DNA from: Deltaproteobacteria bacterium ADurb.Bin207
GTDB taxonomy: Bacteria; Myxococcota_A; Polyangia; Polyangiales; Polyangiaceae
DNA: 39,989 nt
Reading direction: 5' to 3'
Assembly: GCA_002070115.1 (NCBI GenBank)
Contig: MWCO01000059.1
Coordinates: 1 to 39,989, forward strand
The number at the start of each line of letters is the position of its first letter. The stretch's first letter is position 1. Below the pieces are notes generated by a model. That model did no database searches. It was not told the origin of the DNA and saw only the letters and a program-made list of their open reading frames with translations. The translations under genes and the position numbers were made by a program. Below are positions 27,310 through 35,612 of the stretch, piece after piece.

Positions 27310-27653
27310 GATCAGCAAGACGCTGGTCTGGAGGCAGTTCTGACAGAAAAAGCGCTGCCGACCGTTCCGAGGGGACCGAGTCACGCGCTTGCGTGTCTGG
27401 GTGCTTGTGGTGCCTATTGTCCTTTCTCGAAAACGGTCTATCTCGGCCTGCCCGCGTGCCAGGGGCTGACGCGAGCCTGAGCCATCCCCTCATTTTTCCA
27501 GGAGTATTTCCCTTGTTGGCGACTGCCGGAAAGTCGTCCCCATCACCACTCGGCCAGAATCGTTCAGGTTCATGACGAGGTCAAACTCAAGGTTCCGGGG
27601 TCCACGTTCACGTTGTTGTTGGTAAGGAAAAATGAGGGGATCTTTCAGGTTTT
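27310..27653. other. Non-coding interval upstream of the DUF4258-like gene
   Basis: Apart from the inverted repeat, no gene or promoter could be supported in this interval between the end of the first DUF4838 gene and the small gene. The minus-strand open frame that covers part of it looks like an accidental extension. Confidence 0.4.
27484..27641. repeat. Perfect 16-bp inverted repeat enclosing 126 bp
   Basis: ATCCCCTCATTTTTCC at 27484-27499 is the exact reverse complement of 27626-27641. The flanks and inner bases do not extend the match, and no obvious target-site duplication surrounds it. The 126 bases in between hold a small hairpin (CGACT/AGTCG near 27520-27536) and no gene. It could be the ends of a tiny non-autonomous element, or a long-range hairpin. 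Confidence 0.8.
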
Positions 27654-30329
27654 TCACGGCTCGTACGAGAGGCTCACCCGCATGTTGTCGGCGTCGTCTG
27701 TCATTGTGAAGTCTTCGGTTTGGGCCGGATCGTGATAGATGATGAGCGGTGCCTCGCTCGGACCATTGACACGAAGGGTTCGCGTTGCAAAGCGTCCATC
27801 GTAAGCTGCATATTTGAACGCACGTGCGTTATTGATGGTTATTTTGAAGGGGTTATCCTGCGAGTAGCCAAGCGATAGCACGTAATAGCTACCCTTTTTC
27901 CCATCGAATTTGATGGAACGCCCTTTTCGAAGCAATGTGGGCGGCACCAATTTGTGCAACCCCGATGGCTCAGGATTGGCGATTTCGAAAAGGCCATATC
28001 CGACCGTGAACAGTCCGTTTTGTTCCGCACGGTCGACGTCGATCGTGATCTCGCCATCCTGCCTCGGGATGATGAGCACGGAATTTGCCCAATACCCTGC
28101 AGATTCCCGAACGTCGATGACACCGTCTTCTACGAATTCTGCGTGGTATACGTGTGTGTCACGGTATCCACCGCCTGCTGGGTAGCCCATGTAACGACTG
28201 ATATTGGGATCATCGACCGCGAAGATGGCGTCGATGTTATCGTCGCTCGTATCGAGTTTTGTAGGAGCAATGTTCTTGGTGAGACCTGCTTTGTCAAAAC
28301 GCCATCTCATGATGGTGACGTTGGCCAAAAACATTTGAAAGCGCTCTTGTTGGATGGCGGTGCGCGACTGTGCTTGCGCTTGCAGGACCAGGTCTTCCAA
28401 CTCGGGGAAGTTTGGTACGTACAGGCATTGGAGGGCTGAAAGCTCCGCGGGCCATGCCGAGCCGTTGGCTATTAGGCAACTTCGGAACCATTCGGTGACT
28501 CGATCGTCGATGATTCGAATGAATACCGCCGTATCCTCTCCGAACATGCGACGAGTCCAGTCGACCCGTTCAACTTCTGCGTCGAGGGTGGGATCCCAAA
28601 GAAGTCGCCCGGTCAAATAGGTTTGAAGTCCGGTGTTTGCAAAGGCCGATTCACCTTTGTACACGATTCCATCGAGATCCATCTTCGCATGGTTTTTGAC
28701 GAGTCTTCCGAGGATATCGACACCGGAAGGCGTAAGGATATTGCTCGTAGCGGCTGGCTTGGTGAACTTGCTTTCTGTTCCTGCGGTGGGCGCCAAACCG
28801 AGGAAACGGGTTGGATACCCCCAAGCCCACCCTCGTTTGGTGATGCCGGTCCAACCATTTGCCATCAAGTCGATGAGCTTGCTCGTTTGTTCAAATAAGT
28901 GAGAGTAGGACTGGGCCCGGTCCACATAGACCACTGAAAAGTTCGCTGGATCAGGCAAGATGTCTTTCGGCGACGGGGGGGGAAAAGCGTAAAACCCGTA
29001 GAGCATTCCCGCCATTTGGATGGTGGGTTCTTTTTCCAGCACTTTTTGGGAAACGTCTCGATACCACTTGAGAATGAGGGGCGTGTGATTGTCCCAACCT
29101 TCGAGCAGTTCGGCATCGTAAGGAGGTGCAATATAGGCCTTGGATTCCGGGCTTAGGCTGAAGGAGGCACCGTCGGAAGGCGAAAGGGAGATGGCCTGGG
29201 CCTTATATTTATCCTCCGTACATTGCCACGTGCGAACCGTGAGATCGGCAAATACCTGAACGACTTCCTCATTCGTGGTTTCCAGCTTGAAGTAATCGAG
29301 GTTCGAGGGGAGTTCGCGCTGTTCCTCAACCGTGGGTTTGGAAGGCGAAATCATGGCAAACCATTCTGGCTTGCGACTATGAATGTATGCAAGGGACGCG
29401 GAGAAGCTCCGTTCTTTATTCAACTCATCACAGGACATTTCGCTTACCGGCAAGTCAACGCCGGCAAGTCGTGAATTCGGATGAGACTCATCTGGCAACA
29501 CGTGAGCGCCTGCGATCCTTCCCCAAGAGTGGGAGCCTACCGTAAACCTGGGGTTCTCGCCGTGAAAGCGAAGTTGCCGCGTCCAATCATAAAAGTGGTT
29601 ATAGACAAAACCGTCGATGATAAATTCGTGGATGACCCGGTTTTTGAATCTGGGTGTGACGATCTTGTCGATGGCACCTATCTCAAATGTCTTTCGCTCG
29701 GGGACGTCCTTATAGGTCGGACCAGGCAGAAGCCAGCGAACATCGAGGCAGCTTTCAAGAAAAACGTGTACTCCGTTGACCGTCCCGAAGCTTTGGACGA
29801 CGAGCGGGTCTTCGAGGTCATCCTGACCATAGATGAATAGATCGTTGTCTTTTCGCACGATGCGAAAGGCGTCGAATTCGAGGTTTTTAGCTGAAAATCC
29901 GGCAGCTTGCGCTTGTTTCGTGGCACCCAGACTGATGATGTTGCCTGCGGGTGCGGAGGCAGCATCATCCCGCACGATCTCCAACGTTGTTCCTGTCGCA
30001 AGCTCGATGTCGTCACGCAACTCCGTGGCAGCACGCTTGAGCTGAGAGGATGCATCCGCAGGGATGACGATAGTGAGACCGGAAGCCCCTGGGCCGCCGA
30101 GGACCAGGGGGGCGGCGCCGTTTGGATCGTCACCGCAGGCGTTTGTGGGGTTTGCACCGTCTTCTATACCCCCTTCGGGCGTGCCACCGCTTCCCGCCGC
30201 GCCTCCGTTTGCGGTGCCACCGGCACCGGCTGAGCCATGGTTGTCGCTTGACCCCGAGTCGCCGCAGGAACCAAGGCCAAGCGCAAGCAGAAGCGTTCCA
30301 AGGATAGGCGAAAAGGTCGAGTATTTCAT
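27654..30329 (-). CDS. Large DUF4838-type lipoprotein (paralogue A)
   Basis: The 891-residue product has a lipobox LGSC (Cys22) followed by a Gly/Ala/Ser linker. Residues about 85-200 (LTIVIPADASSQLKRAATEL, then IELATGTTLEIV and NGVHVFLESCLDVRWLLPGP) resemble the N-terminal domain of GH67-type glycoside hydrolases, and the central region resembles DUF4838 (KPEWFAMI, SLSPSDG, FSLSPES, TPLILKWYRDV). Such proteins are usually secreted and associated with polysaccharide breakdown; no catalytic residues are assigned here. A C-terminal beta-rich domain (about 730-891) could bind carbohydrate. GGAG lies five bases before the ATG at 30329. It lies 188 bases downstream of paralogue B on the same strand. 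Confidence 0.88.
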   Translation of the reverse strand: MKYSTFSPILGTLLLALGLGSCGDSGSSDNHGSAGAGGTANGGAAGSGGTPEGGIEDGANPTNACGDDPNGAAPLVLGGPGASGLTIVIPADASSQLKRAATELRDDIELATGTTLEIVRDDAASAPAGNIISLGATKQAQAAGFSAKNLEFDAFRIVRKDNDLFIYGQDDLEDPLVVQSFGTVNGVHVFLESCLDVRWLLPGPTYKDVPERKTFEIGAIDKIVTPRFKNRVIHEFIIDGFVYNHFYDWTRQLRFHGENPRFTVGSHSWGRIAGAHVLPDESHPNSRLAGVDLPVSEMSCDELNKERSFSASLAYIHSRKPEWFAMISPSKPTVEEQRELPSNLDYFKLETTNEEVVQVFADLTVRTWQCTEDKYKAQAISLSPSDGASFSLSPESKAYIAPPYDAELLEGWDNHTPLILKWYRDVSQKVLEKEPTIQMAGMLYGFYAFPPPSPKDILPDPANFSVVYVDRAQSYSHLFEQTSKLIDLMANGWTGITKRGWAWGYPTRFLGLAPTAGTESKFTKPAATSNILTPSGVDILGRLVKNHAKMDLDGIVYKGESAFANTGLQTYLTGRLLWDPTLDAEVERVDWTRRMFGEDTAVFIRIIDDRVTEWFRSCLIANGSAWPAELSALQCLYVPNFPELEDLVLQAQAQSRTAIQQERFQMFLANVTIMRWRFDKAGLTKNIAPTKLDTSDDNIDAIFAVDDPNISRYMGYPAGGGYRDTHVYHAEFVEDGVIDVRESAGYWANSVLIIPRQDGEITIDVDRAEQNGLFTVGYGLFEIANPEPSGLHKLVPPTLLRKGRSIKFDGKKGSYYVLSLGYSQDNPFKITINNARAFKYAAYDGRFATRTLRVNGPSEAPLIIYHDPAQTEDFTMTDDADNMRVSLSYEP

Positions 30330-30517
30330 GGGACTCCGGAAATAACGGCCAAGGGAATTTCTCATCCTAGCACAGACGCAACCGTAGCGGCGACACCGAA
30401 CATTGTATATGAAGTGACCCAGTGGTTTGGCAAGCAGAACGGGAGCAAGCGTGGCTCCGGTACGAAAGTTCAGCTATCCGGTTAAACAGCCTTTTATCCA
30501 CTACAGTGCATCAATCT

Positions 30518-33500
30518 CTAGCGGCAGATGAACTTATTCGCACCCAAGGTATCTTTTGGATTCGCCATGCGAATGCTTACTCGACCTTGGTTTTCGGTCA
30601 ATTGAAGTCGCGTATGGGGATACAATACCCCCACTGCCTGGTCTGCATGATCGAGCAATCGTAGCTCATTGGTTGCGACCTTATAATCACCCACATAAGC
30701 ATTATTTGAGCTATCTACCTTGAAATTTGTGCCTTTTCTCAAGGTAAATGTTATCGTAAAGGCATCGGCCCGCGCACCGTTCAGTTCGATCTTCGCCCCA
30801 GCGTAGAGCAATCCCCGGCCCACTCGCAGCCCAGTTTTATCGTGTACCTCATAGGTCGCCATGTGAGGGCTTTGTTTCATTTCATTGGAGACTTCGAAAA
30901 CCACAGTGGCAGGTCGATTGAAATAAATGAGCACAGTTTTATCGCTGCTCAAGGGTGCGGGAAGAACCCCCTTGTTTGAGCCAACACTGGACACCAAAGC
31001 GATCGGGGGAAGCCGATTGGGCAACTCATCCCATTTAAAGTTGCGATCATTCTGGAACGTATTGGTGAGTTCAGGGAAAAGCTCAAAGCTGGTGGCCAAG
31101 CGTTCCTCGATGGGCCGATCGTGCTCAAAGCGTCCACTCAACAAGTCATCCACCGTGGCATCGTCATGGGCAAGCTGCGCCGTAAAAGCATCGTCCACCT
31201 GGTGGAGACGCCAAGCCAATACCTGAAGATTCATTCGAAGGAGGCTGAGCCTTTGCCCTTGCTTTCCCGCTTGCTCCTCGGGCGAAAGCTGAGCCGCTGC
31301 AGAAAGAAACAGGTTTTCCCACTGAGGGTACTTATTCACGAGTTCATGCAAAAGGTCGCAGTTTATCACCCCAGCTTGTACTGGCCCCTTGGTTCCCGTT
31401 TCATTCTCGTCTTCCACGGGGTCATCGATGTTTTCATCCTGGTCATCATTGCTCTGCCAAGCCGGATCGTTGTAATAGGTACTGTAATCAACAATAAGCT
31501 GATCATAAAACGCCTTCATACCCGCCGCGGCGGAGCCATAAGCTCGTTCAATCCACTCATCGCGGATATCCAAAGCGGGTCGTTCCGGCTCAATCATCTT
31601 TCGAGCAATGACATAGTTGGAAAGACCAGCATTGCTAAAGGAGCGAGCCCCATAGATATGGTCGATTCCAGAAACACCTGTCTCGAGCAGCAACGCAAAT
31701 AAGAAATCAATCGCATCCGTGGCCACGGGGGTAACCATCCCCGACGAACCTGCATAACTGCGATCCTTGCCCCCAACCTCGCTCTTTGCACCCATAAAGA
31801 GCTGGAAGTTGTTCCCATAGTAATACCATTCCTTATTCTCCATTCCGCGATACTCTTGGGTGCGGGGGTCACTGGACGATAGACTGGGAATGAGGCTCTC
31901 CCAACCGCAAAGGTTGTAAACCATGACCTTACGCACATCAGGCCGAAGCATCGAATACCCACCGTTTTCCACATAGAACGGGACAAAACTGGCCGATAAG
32001 GCTTTGGGAGCATACGCTCCCGTGCTTTTCCATCCAAGGGGTGGGAAACGATACTCTGAATAAAGGAACCCAGAGAACATGAGCGGCTTTCCTGGAACAA
32101 CCTCACACGTCGTATCCGCTCGCGCGATCACCTGTTCATACCAGTCAAGAACGAGCGGAGTACGCAGCGTTCGACCGCTGAGCAGATGGCCCTTGGGCAC
32201 CTCTCCCAAAAACGCGTTGCTTTCCGGGCTCATGCTGAAGGTTTTGCTCCCGTCGCTTGGCGAAAGTGAAAAGGGTTTGAGATCGTTGCACTCCACATTG
32301 GCTTGATCCGCAAAAAACTGCTGAACCTCTGGATGGGTGCTTTCTAATTTATCGTGATTGGTCGTTGGTTCTTTGCGGATACAGTTATTGCCATTCTCAT
32401 CGCAGACGAGAGCAAACCACCCCGGATGAGCCTTGTAGGCACTTTTCACGGCATCGCTCTTGACATTGTCATTGTTGGGCCCGTCGACATGGTGATGATT
32501 AAAAGGCCCGGACTGGATTCCATCGTCGTTCTTATCATAACCTCGATTGATGACCTGCCACCACGCATGGTTTGCCCCTATCTTGACAGGTCCGTCTTGA
32601 CGTAATGCCGCTCGCCATTTTTCAATGATGGCGGTTTGATCAATATCCTCATCGGTGGTCACACTGGACAGGACGCGCGCTGCAAAACGGTGAGTCCCCG
32701 TGTAGTCGATAGCGCCAATGGCAATCTCGTTGGCTTTGGGAACGTCCAAGCCAATCGAGCCAGGCAAAAGCCAACGAGCCCCCACACACTCTTCCAGAAA
32801 GTCATAGACACCGTTTGCGGTCCCTCGACTAAAGCCGTTTCGTGACGTTCGTTCCCCCGAGGTATACCCCACATCCCGACCAAAAATGTACAGATTCCCA
32901 TTGCGGGAAATCACCCGCCAGCCATCGTAAGGAAGCGATATTGCACTTGTTTTTTCGCTCGCGGTAAGGTCATGATTCGCAGCATCTTGCAACACGCTCG
33001 TGGCCCCCAAACTGATGAACGGTCGCCCCTGGGCCCGATACGCAGCGACCGTATTTTTGTCGGCCACCGAATCCAAAATCTCTAGCAATTCTCCCTCAGG
33101 TAGCAAACCCGCCTCACGAAAAACCTCATTAAAGGCTTCGGCTGCTGTGCGAATCCCTAGCTTGTCGTTCGCCTTGAGGCCCGGCGTAAGGATGAAAGGC
33201 CTCATCGCCGCCACATCGGAAGAGCGAAGCAACACAAAGGGGGTGCCGGCTCCGCACTTTTGCTCATGAAGAATAGGATCAGGCAGCCAGCGTTTTTCAC
33301 ATCCCGGGGAATCGACCGCAGAACTTGGCTTTCCCGTCTGCGGGTCAATGCCTACACAGAACGTCCCGGGATAAACGGGGAAGCCCTCCTGTGAATCCTC
33401 ACACGCGTCCGATTCCGTGCTCGAGTCAGATGTGTCTGTTGTGTTCGAGTCGAGTGTGTCTGTTGTGTTCGAGTCGGTTGGGCTCGCGTCAGAGGCGTCG

Positions 33501-33682
33501 GTTGAGCTCGCGTCAGAGGCGTCAGTTGTGCTCGCCTCAAAGGCGTCGGTTATGCTCGCGTCAGAGGGGTTCCCGCCCGAGCCTCCCACCAGGTCCCCTC
33601 CAGATTCACTGGAGTCCTCGCCGCAGCCCATCAGAGCCACACCAAACGGAAGCAGAATCGCCAACCCAAGGCTTCGTCGCAT
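30518..33682 (-). CDS. Large DUF4838-type lipoprotein (paralogue B)
   Basis: The 1054-residue product has a lipobox LMGC (Cys20) and then a long Thr/Asp/Ala/Ser linker made by tandem DNA repeats. The body follows paralogue A motif by motif: ANGVYDFLEECVGARWLLPGS, HPGWFALV, SLSPSDGSKTFSMSPESNAF and TPLVLDWYEQV. The GH67-N-like and DUF4838-like regions suggest a cell-surface protein acting on polysaccharide, but no catalytic assignment is possible. It is longer than A because of the linker and insertions in the middle. The sequence reads more A+T-rich than the housekeeping genes around it. GAGG lies six bases before the ATG. Confidence 0.88.
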   Translation of the reverse strand: MRRSLGLAILLPFGVALMGCGEDSSESGGDLVGGSGGNPSDASITDAFEASTTDASDASSTDASDASPTDSNTTDTLDSNTTDTSDSSTESDACEDSQEGFPVYPGTFCVGIDPQTGKPSSAVDSPGCEKRWLPDPILHEQKCGAGTPFVLLRSSDVAAMRPFILTPGLKANDKLGIRTAAEAFNEVFREAGLLPEGELLEILDSVADKNTVAAYRAQGRPFISLGATSVLQDAANHDLTASEKTSAISLPYDGWRVISRNGNLYIFGRDVGYTSGERTSRNGFSRGTANGVYDFLEECVGARWLLPGSIGLDVPKANEIAIGAIDYTGTHRFAARVLSSVTTDEDIDQTAIIEKWRAALRQDGPVKIGANHAWWQVINRGYDKNDDGIQSGPFNHHHVDGPNNDNVKSDAVKSAYKAHPGWFALVCDENGNNCIRKEPTTNHDKLESTHPEVQQFFADQANVECNDLKPFSLSPSDGSKTFSMSPESNAFLGEVPKGHLLSGRTLRTPLVLDWYEQVIARADTTCEVVPGKPLMFSGFLYSEYRFPPLGWKSTGAYAPKALSASFVPFYVENGGYSMLRPDVRKVMVYNLCGWESLIPSLSSSDPRTQEYRGMENKEWYYYGNNFQLFMGAKSEVGGKDRSYAGSSGMVTPVATDAIDFLFALLLETGVSGIDHIYGARSFSNAGLSNYVIARKMIEPERPALDIRDEWIERAYGSAAAGMKAFYDQLIVDYSTYYNDPAWQSNDDQDENIDDPVEDENETGTKGPVQAGVINCDLLHELVNKYPQWENLFLSAAAQLSPEEQAGKQGQRLSLLRMNLQVLAWRLHQVDDAFTAQLAHDDATVDDLLSGRFEHDRPIEERLATSFELFPELTNTFQNDRNFKWDELPNRLPPIALVSSVGSNKGVLPAPLSSDKTVLIYFNRPATVVFEVSNEMKQSPHMATYEVHDKTGLRVGRGLLYAGAKIELNGARADAFTITFTLRKGTNFKVDSSNNAYVGDYKVATNELRLLDHADQAVGVLYPHTRLQLTENQGRVSIRMANPKDTLGANKFICR
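33417..33567 (+). repeat. 24-bp minisatellite in the linker of DUF4838 paralogue B
   Basis: Units of 24 bases (GTGTTCGAGTCGAGTGTGTCTGTT and variants) start at 33417, 33441, 33504 and 33528, with a 39-base hybrid unit at 33465 and a partial one at 33552. On the minus strand they encode the repeated Thr-Asp-Ala-Ser-Asp type linker after the lipoprotein signal. Confidence 0.85.
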
Positions 33683-34045
33683 AAGTCACCTCACGTTCCC
33701 GAAAACATCTTCGGGCACCCGACGTGTGGGGCGCACGCTGTTGCGGAGACACCAGCTAGACTGCATTCAGACCACTCGTTTCACGGCTTCGAACTCGTAT
33801 CGCGCCTGGTTCTGGCGTGAGGCGAGCTTACCCGCTCCTGGCGGAACGTTTGACTATACCACCATGACGGCGAGTTGACTCTTAAATCCGCCTCGGCGGG
33901 AGCTTTCGTAGCCGATGGGGGAGTGCCTCCGCGTGGTGTTGGCGCAGCCGTGACGTAGGCACCGGAGCAAAGTCCCAAGGAGGTTTTTCCGCTAACGCCC
34001 GTACATCGCCGCCCGTCACTCGAACAGGGGAAATCATCGGAAACG
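33683..34045. other. 363-bp interval between DUF4838 paralogue B and cls
   Basis: No gene was supported. Two overlapping minus-strand frames of about 65-70 codons exist, but they lack ribosome sites and domains. It should carry the promoter of paralogue B; no consensus could be fixed. Confidence 0.4.
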
Positions 34046-35488
34046 CTAGAGAATGGGGCTCAACAGATGCGCTGCCCCATCGAGGACTTTCGTGCGCCAT
34101 GGTCGTTGCAGCACTTCATCGAGATGGATCTCGTTCGATTGAGCCATATCGGATTCGAACAAGGAGGCGATGGCGTGGTTGAGCGTGGGGTCTCCCACCA
34201 CCATGCTGGCTTCGAAGTTGAGTCGAAAGCTCCGATTGTTGATGTTGGCGCTTCCCACGAGGGATAGCTCCCTATCGAAAAGGACTGCTTTGGCATGAAG
34301 GATTCCCGGCATGTACTCGAACAGTCTGATACCAACGTCCAAAAGGTCCGAATAAAAGGATCGGGATGCCCATCGACTGATTCGAACGTCACTGCGACCG
34401 GGAACCATGATGCGGACATCGATGCCTCGAAGCGAAGCACTACGCAAAGCCGCGAGGATTGGGGGATTGGGGATGAAGTACGGCGAAACGATGAACACTC
34501 GTTCTTTGGCTTCATTGATTGCCATGAACAGCACGTCTTGCATTTGTTCGTATCGGCAATCAGGTCCACTGGCGACGAGTTGACAAGTGGCTTGTCCCTT
34601 CCATGGTCTGTGAGGACCGAAGTGCTCCAAATCCGCCAGGTCTTCTCCTGTCGAAAAGAACCAATCATCAGCGAATACTTCTTGGAGTTGCAGGACGGCT
34701 GGCCCTCTTACCTGAAGGGCCAAGTCTTTCCATGCGCCCGCATATTCATCTCCCACATTGATTCCGCCCGTGAATCCGACCTTACCATCGACAACAAGAA
34801 TTTTTCGGTGATTTCTGAAATTGAGCGTCGGCACGCCGGCCGTAAGCCCTGGTGGTAAAAAGCGCGCTACCTGCCCCTTGGCCGCGATCAACTCTTTGGC
34901 AGCCCGTGGGGTCATCCCCCAGGAACCAATGGCATCGCACAGCAAGCGAACCTCGACGCCTTGTCTGGCTTTTCGCTCCAATAGCCTCAGAAAATGGCGA
35001 CCCGTGTCGTCGTGATTCCAAATATAAAAAAGCAGATGGATGTGGTGTTGCGCCGCCTCGATGGCATCGAGCATGGCGGGATAGGCTTGGGCTGCATCAA
35101 CCAGCAATTGGACTTCGTTGCCACCAACCGGTGCAAAGACGCCTTGCCGATACTCTTCCGAGAGGCGCCGAAGGGGGAGCAGCGGAATCGCACGATAGGC
35201 AGGTGCGGCCGCGCCACTTATAACCGTTTGAATTTTATCAGCAATTTCTCCAGTTGAGGCTCGACGGCGACGGCGTTGTCGTTTGAGATGTCGCCGTCCA
35301 AACGCCCACCAGAGGATCATTCCCACGGGAGGGAAAGCGACCATGGTAAGGATCCAGGCCAGGGCGGCCAAGGGGCGACCGGTTCGTTGCACAAGGACGC
35401 TTGGGATGCTCAGCAGGGCGAGCAGAAAGAAAATGAAGGCCACCAAGTCGAGCCAGAGCAAAAAATCATGCATCGAAGTGATGTTCAT
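34046..35488 (-). CDS. cls: Cardiolipin synthase (PLD superfamily)
   Basis: The 480-residue protein has two N-terminal membrane helices (about 9-31 and 38-62, the PLDc_N region ending WWAFGRRH) and two complete HKD motifs: NHRKILVVDG (His227, Lys229, Asp234) and HAKAVLFDRE (His398, Lys400, Asp405), each followed by the GG/GS-x-N turn (TGGIN, GSANIN). This is the architecture of bacterial ClsA-type cardiolipin synthases, which join two phosphatidylglycerol molecules at the inner membrane. An Arg-rich stretch (69-77) follows the second helix. The start has no strong Shine-Dalgarno; an ATG at 35473 is also possible. It lies 124 bases after the antiporter gene on the same strand. Confidence 0.95.
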   Translation of the reverse strand: MNITSMHDFLLWLDLVAFIFFLLALLSIPSVLVQRTGRPLAALAWILTMVAFPPVGMILWWAFGRRHLKRQRRRRRASTGEIADKIQTVISGAAAPAYRAIPLLPLRRLSEEYRQGVFAPVGGNEVQLLVDAAQAYPAMLDAIEAAQHHIHLLFYIWNHDDTGRHFLRLLERKARQGVEVRLLCDAIGSWGMTPRAAKELIAAKGQVARFLPPGLTAGVPTLNFRNHRKILVVDGKVGFTGGINVGDEYAGAWKDLALQVRGPAVLQLQEVFADDWFFSTGEDLADLEHFGPHRPWKGQATCQLVASGPDCRYEQMQDVLFMAINEAKERVFIVSPYFIPNPPILAALRSASLRGIDVRIMVPGRSDVRISRWASRSFYSDLLDVGIRLFEYMPGILHAKAVLFDRELSLVGSANINNRSFRLNFEASMVVGDPTLNHAIASLFESDMAQSNEIHLDEVLQRPWRTKVLDGAAHLLSPIL

Positions 35489-35612
35489 CTTCGGTGGCCC
35501 TTGGTGTCTTTCGTGGCGCGGCCACGCAGCGTATCAAAAATATCAGCAGTAACCTGAAGCCATGGTGGGATGACGCTGCACGACGCTTCGGCCGAGGCGG
35601 CTGGGAAGTCCA

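Noticed and set aside
27296..27493. N-terminal extension of the DUF4258-like protein
   Set aside because: It crosses one arm of the inverted repeat, has no matching pattern and is contradicted by AAGGAGG at 27303-27309.
33325..33684. Arg/Cys-rich plus-strand frame
   Set aside because: It is the antisense reading of the minisatellite in the lipoprotein linker.
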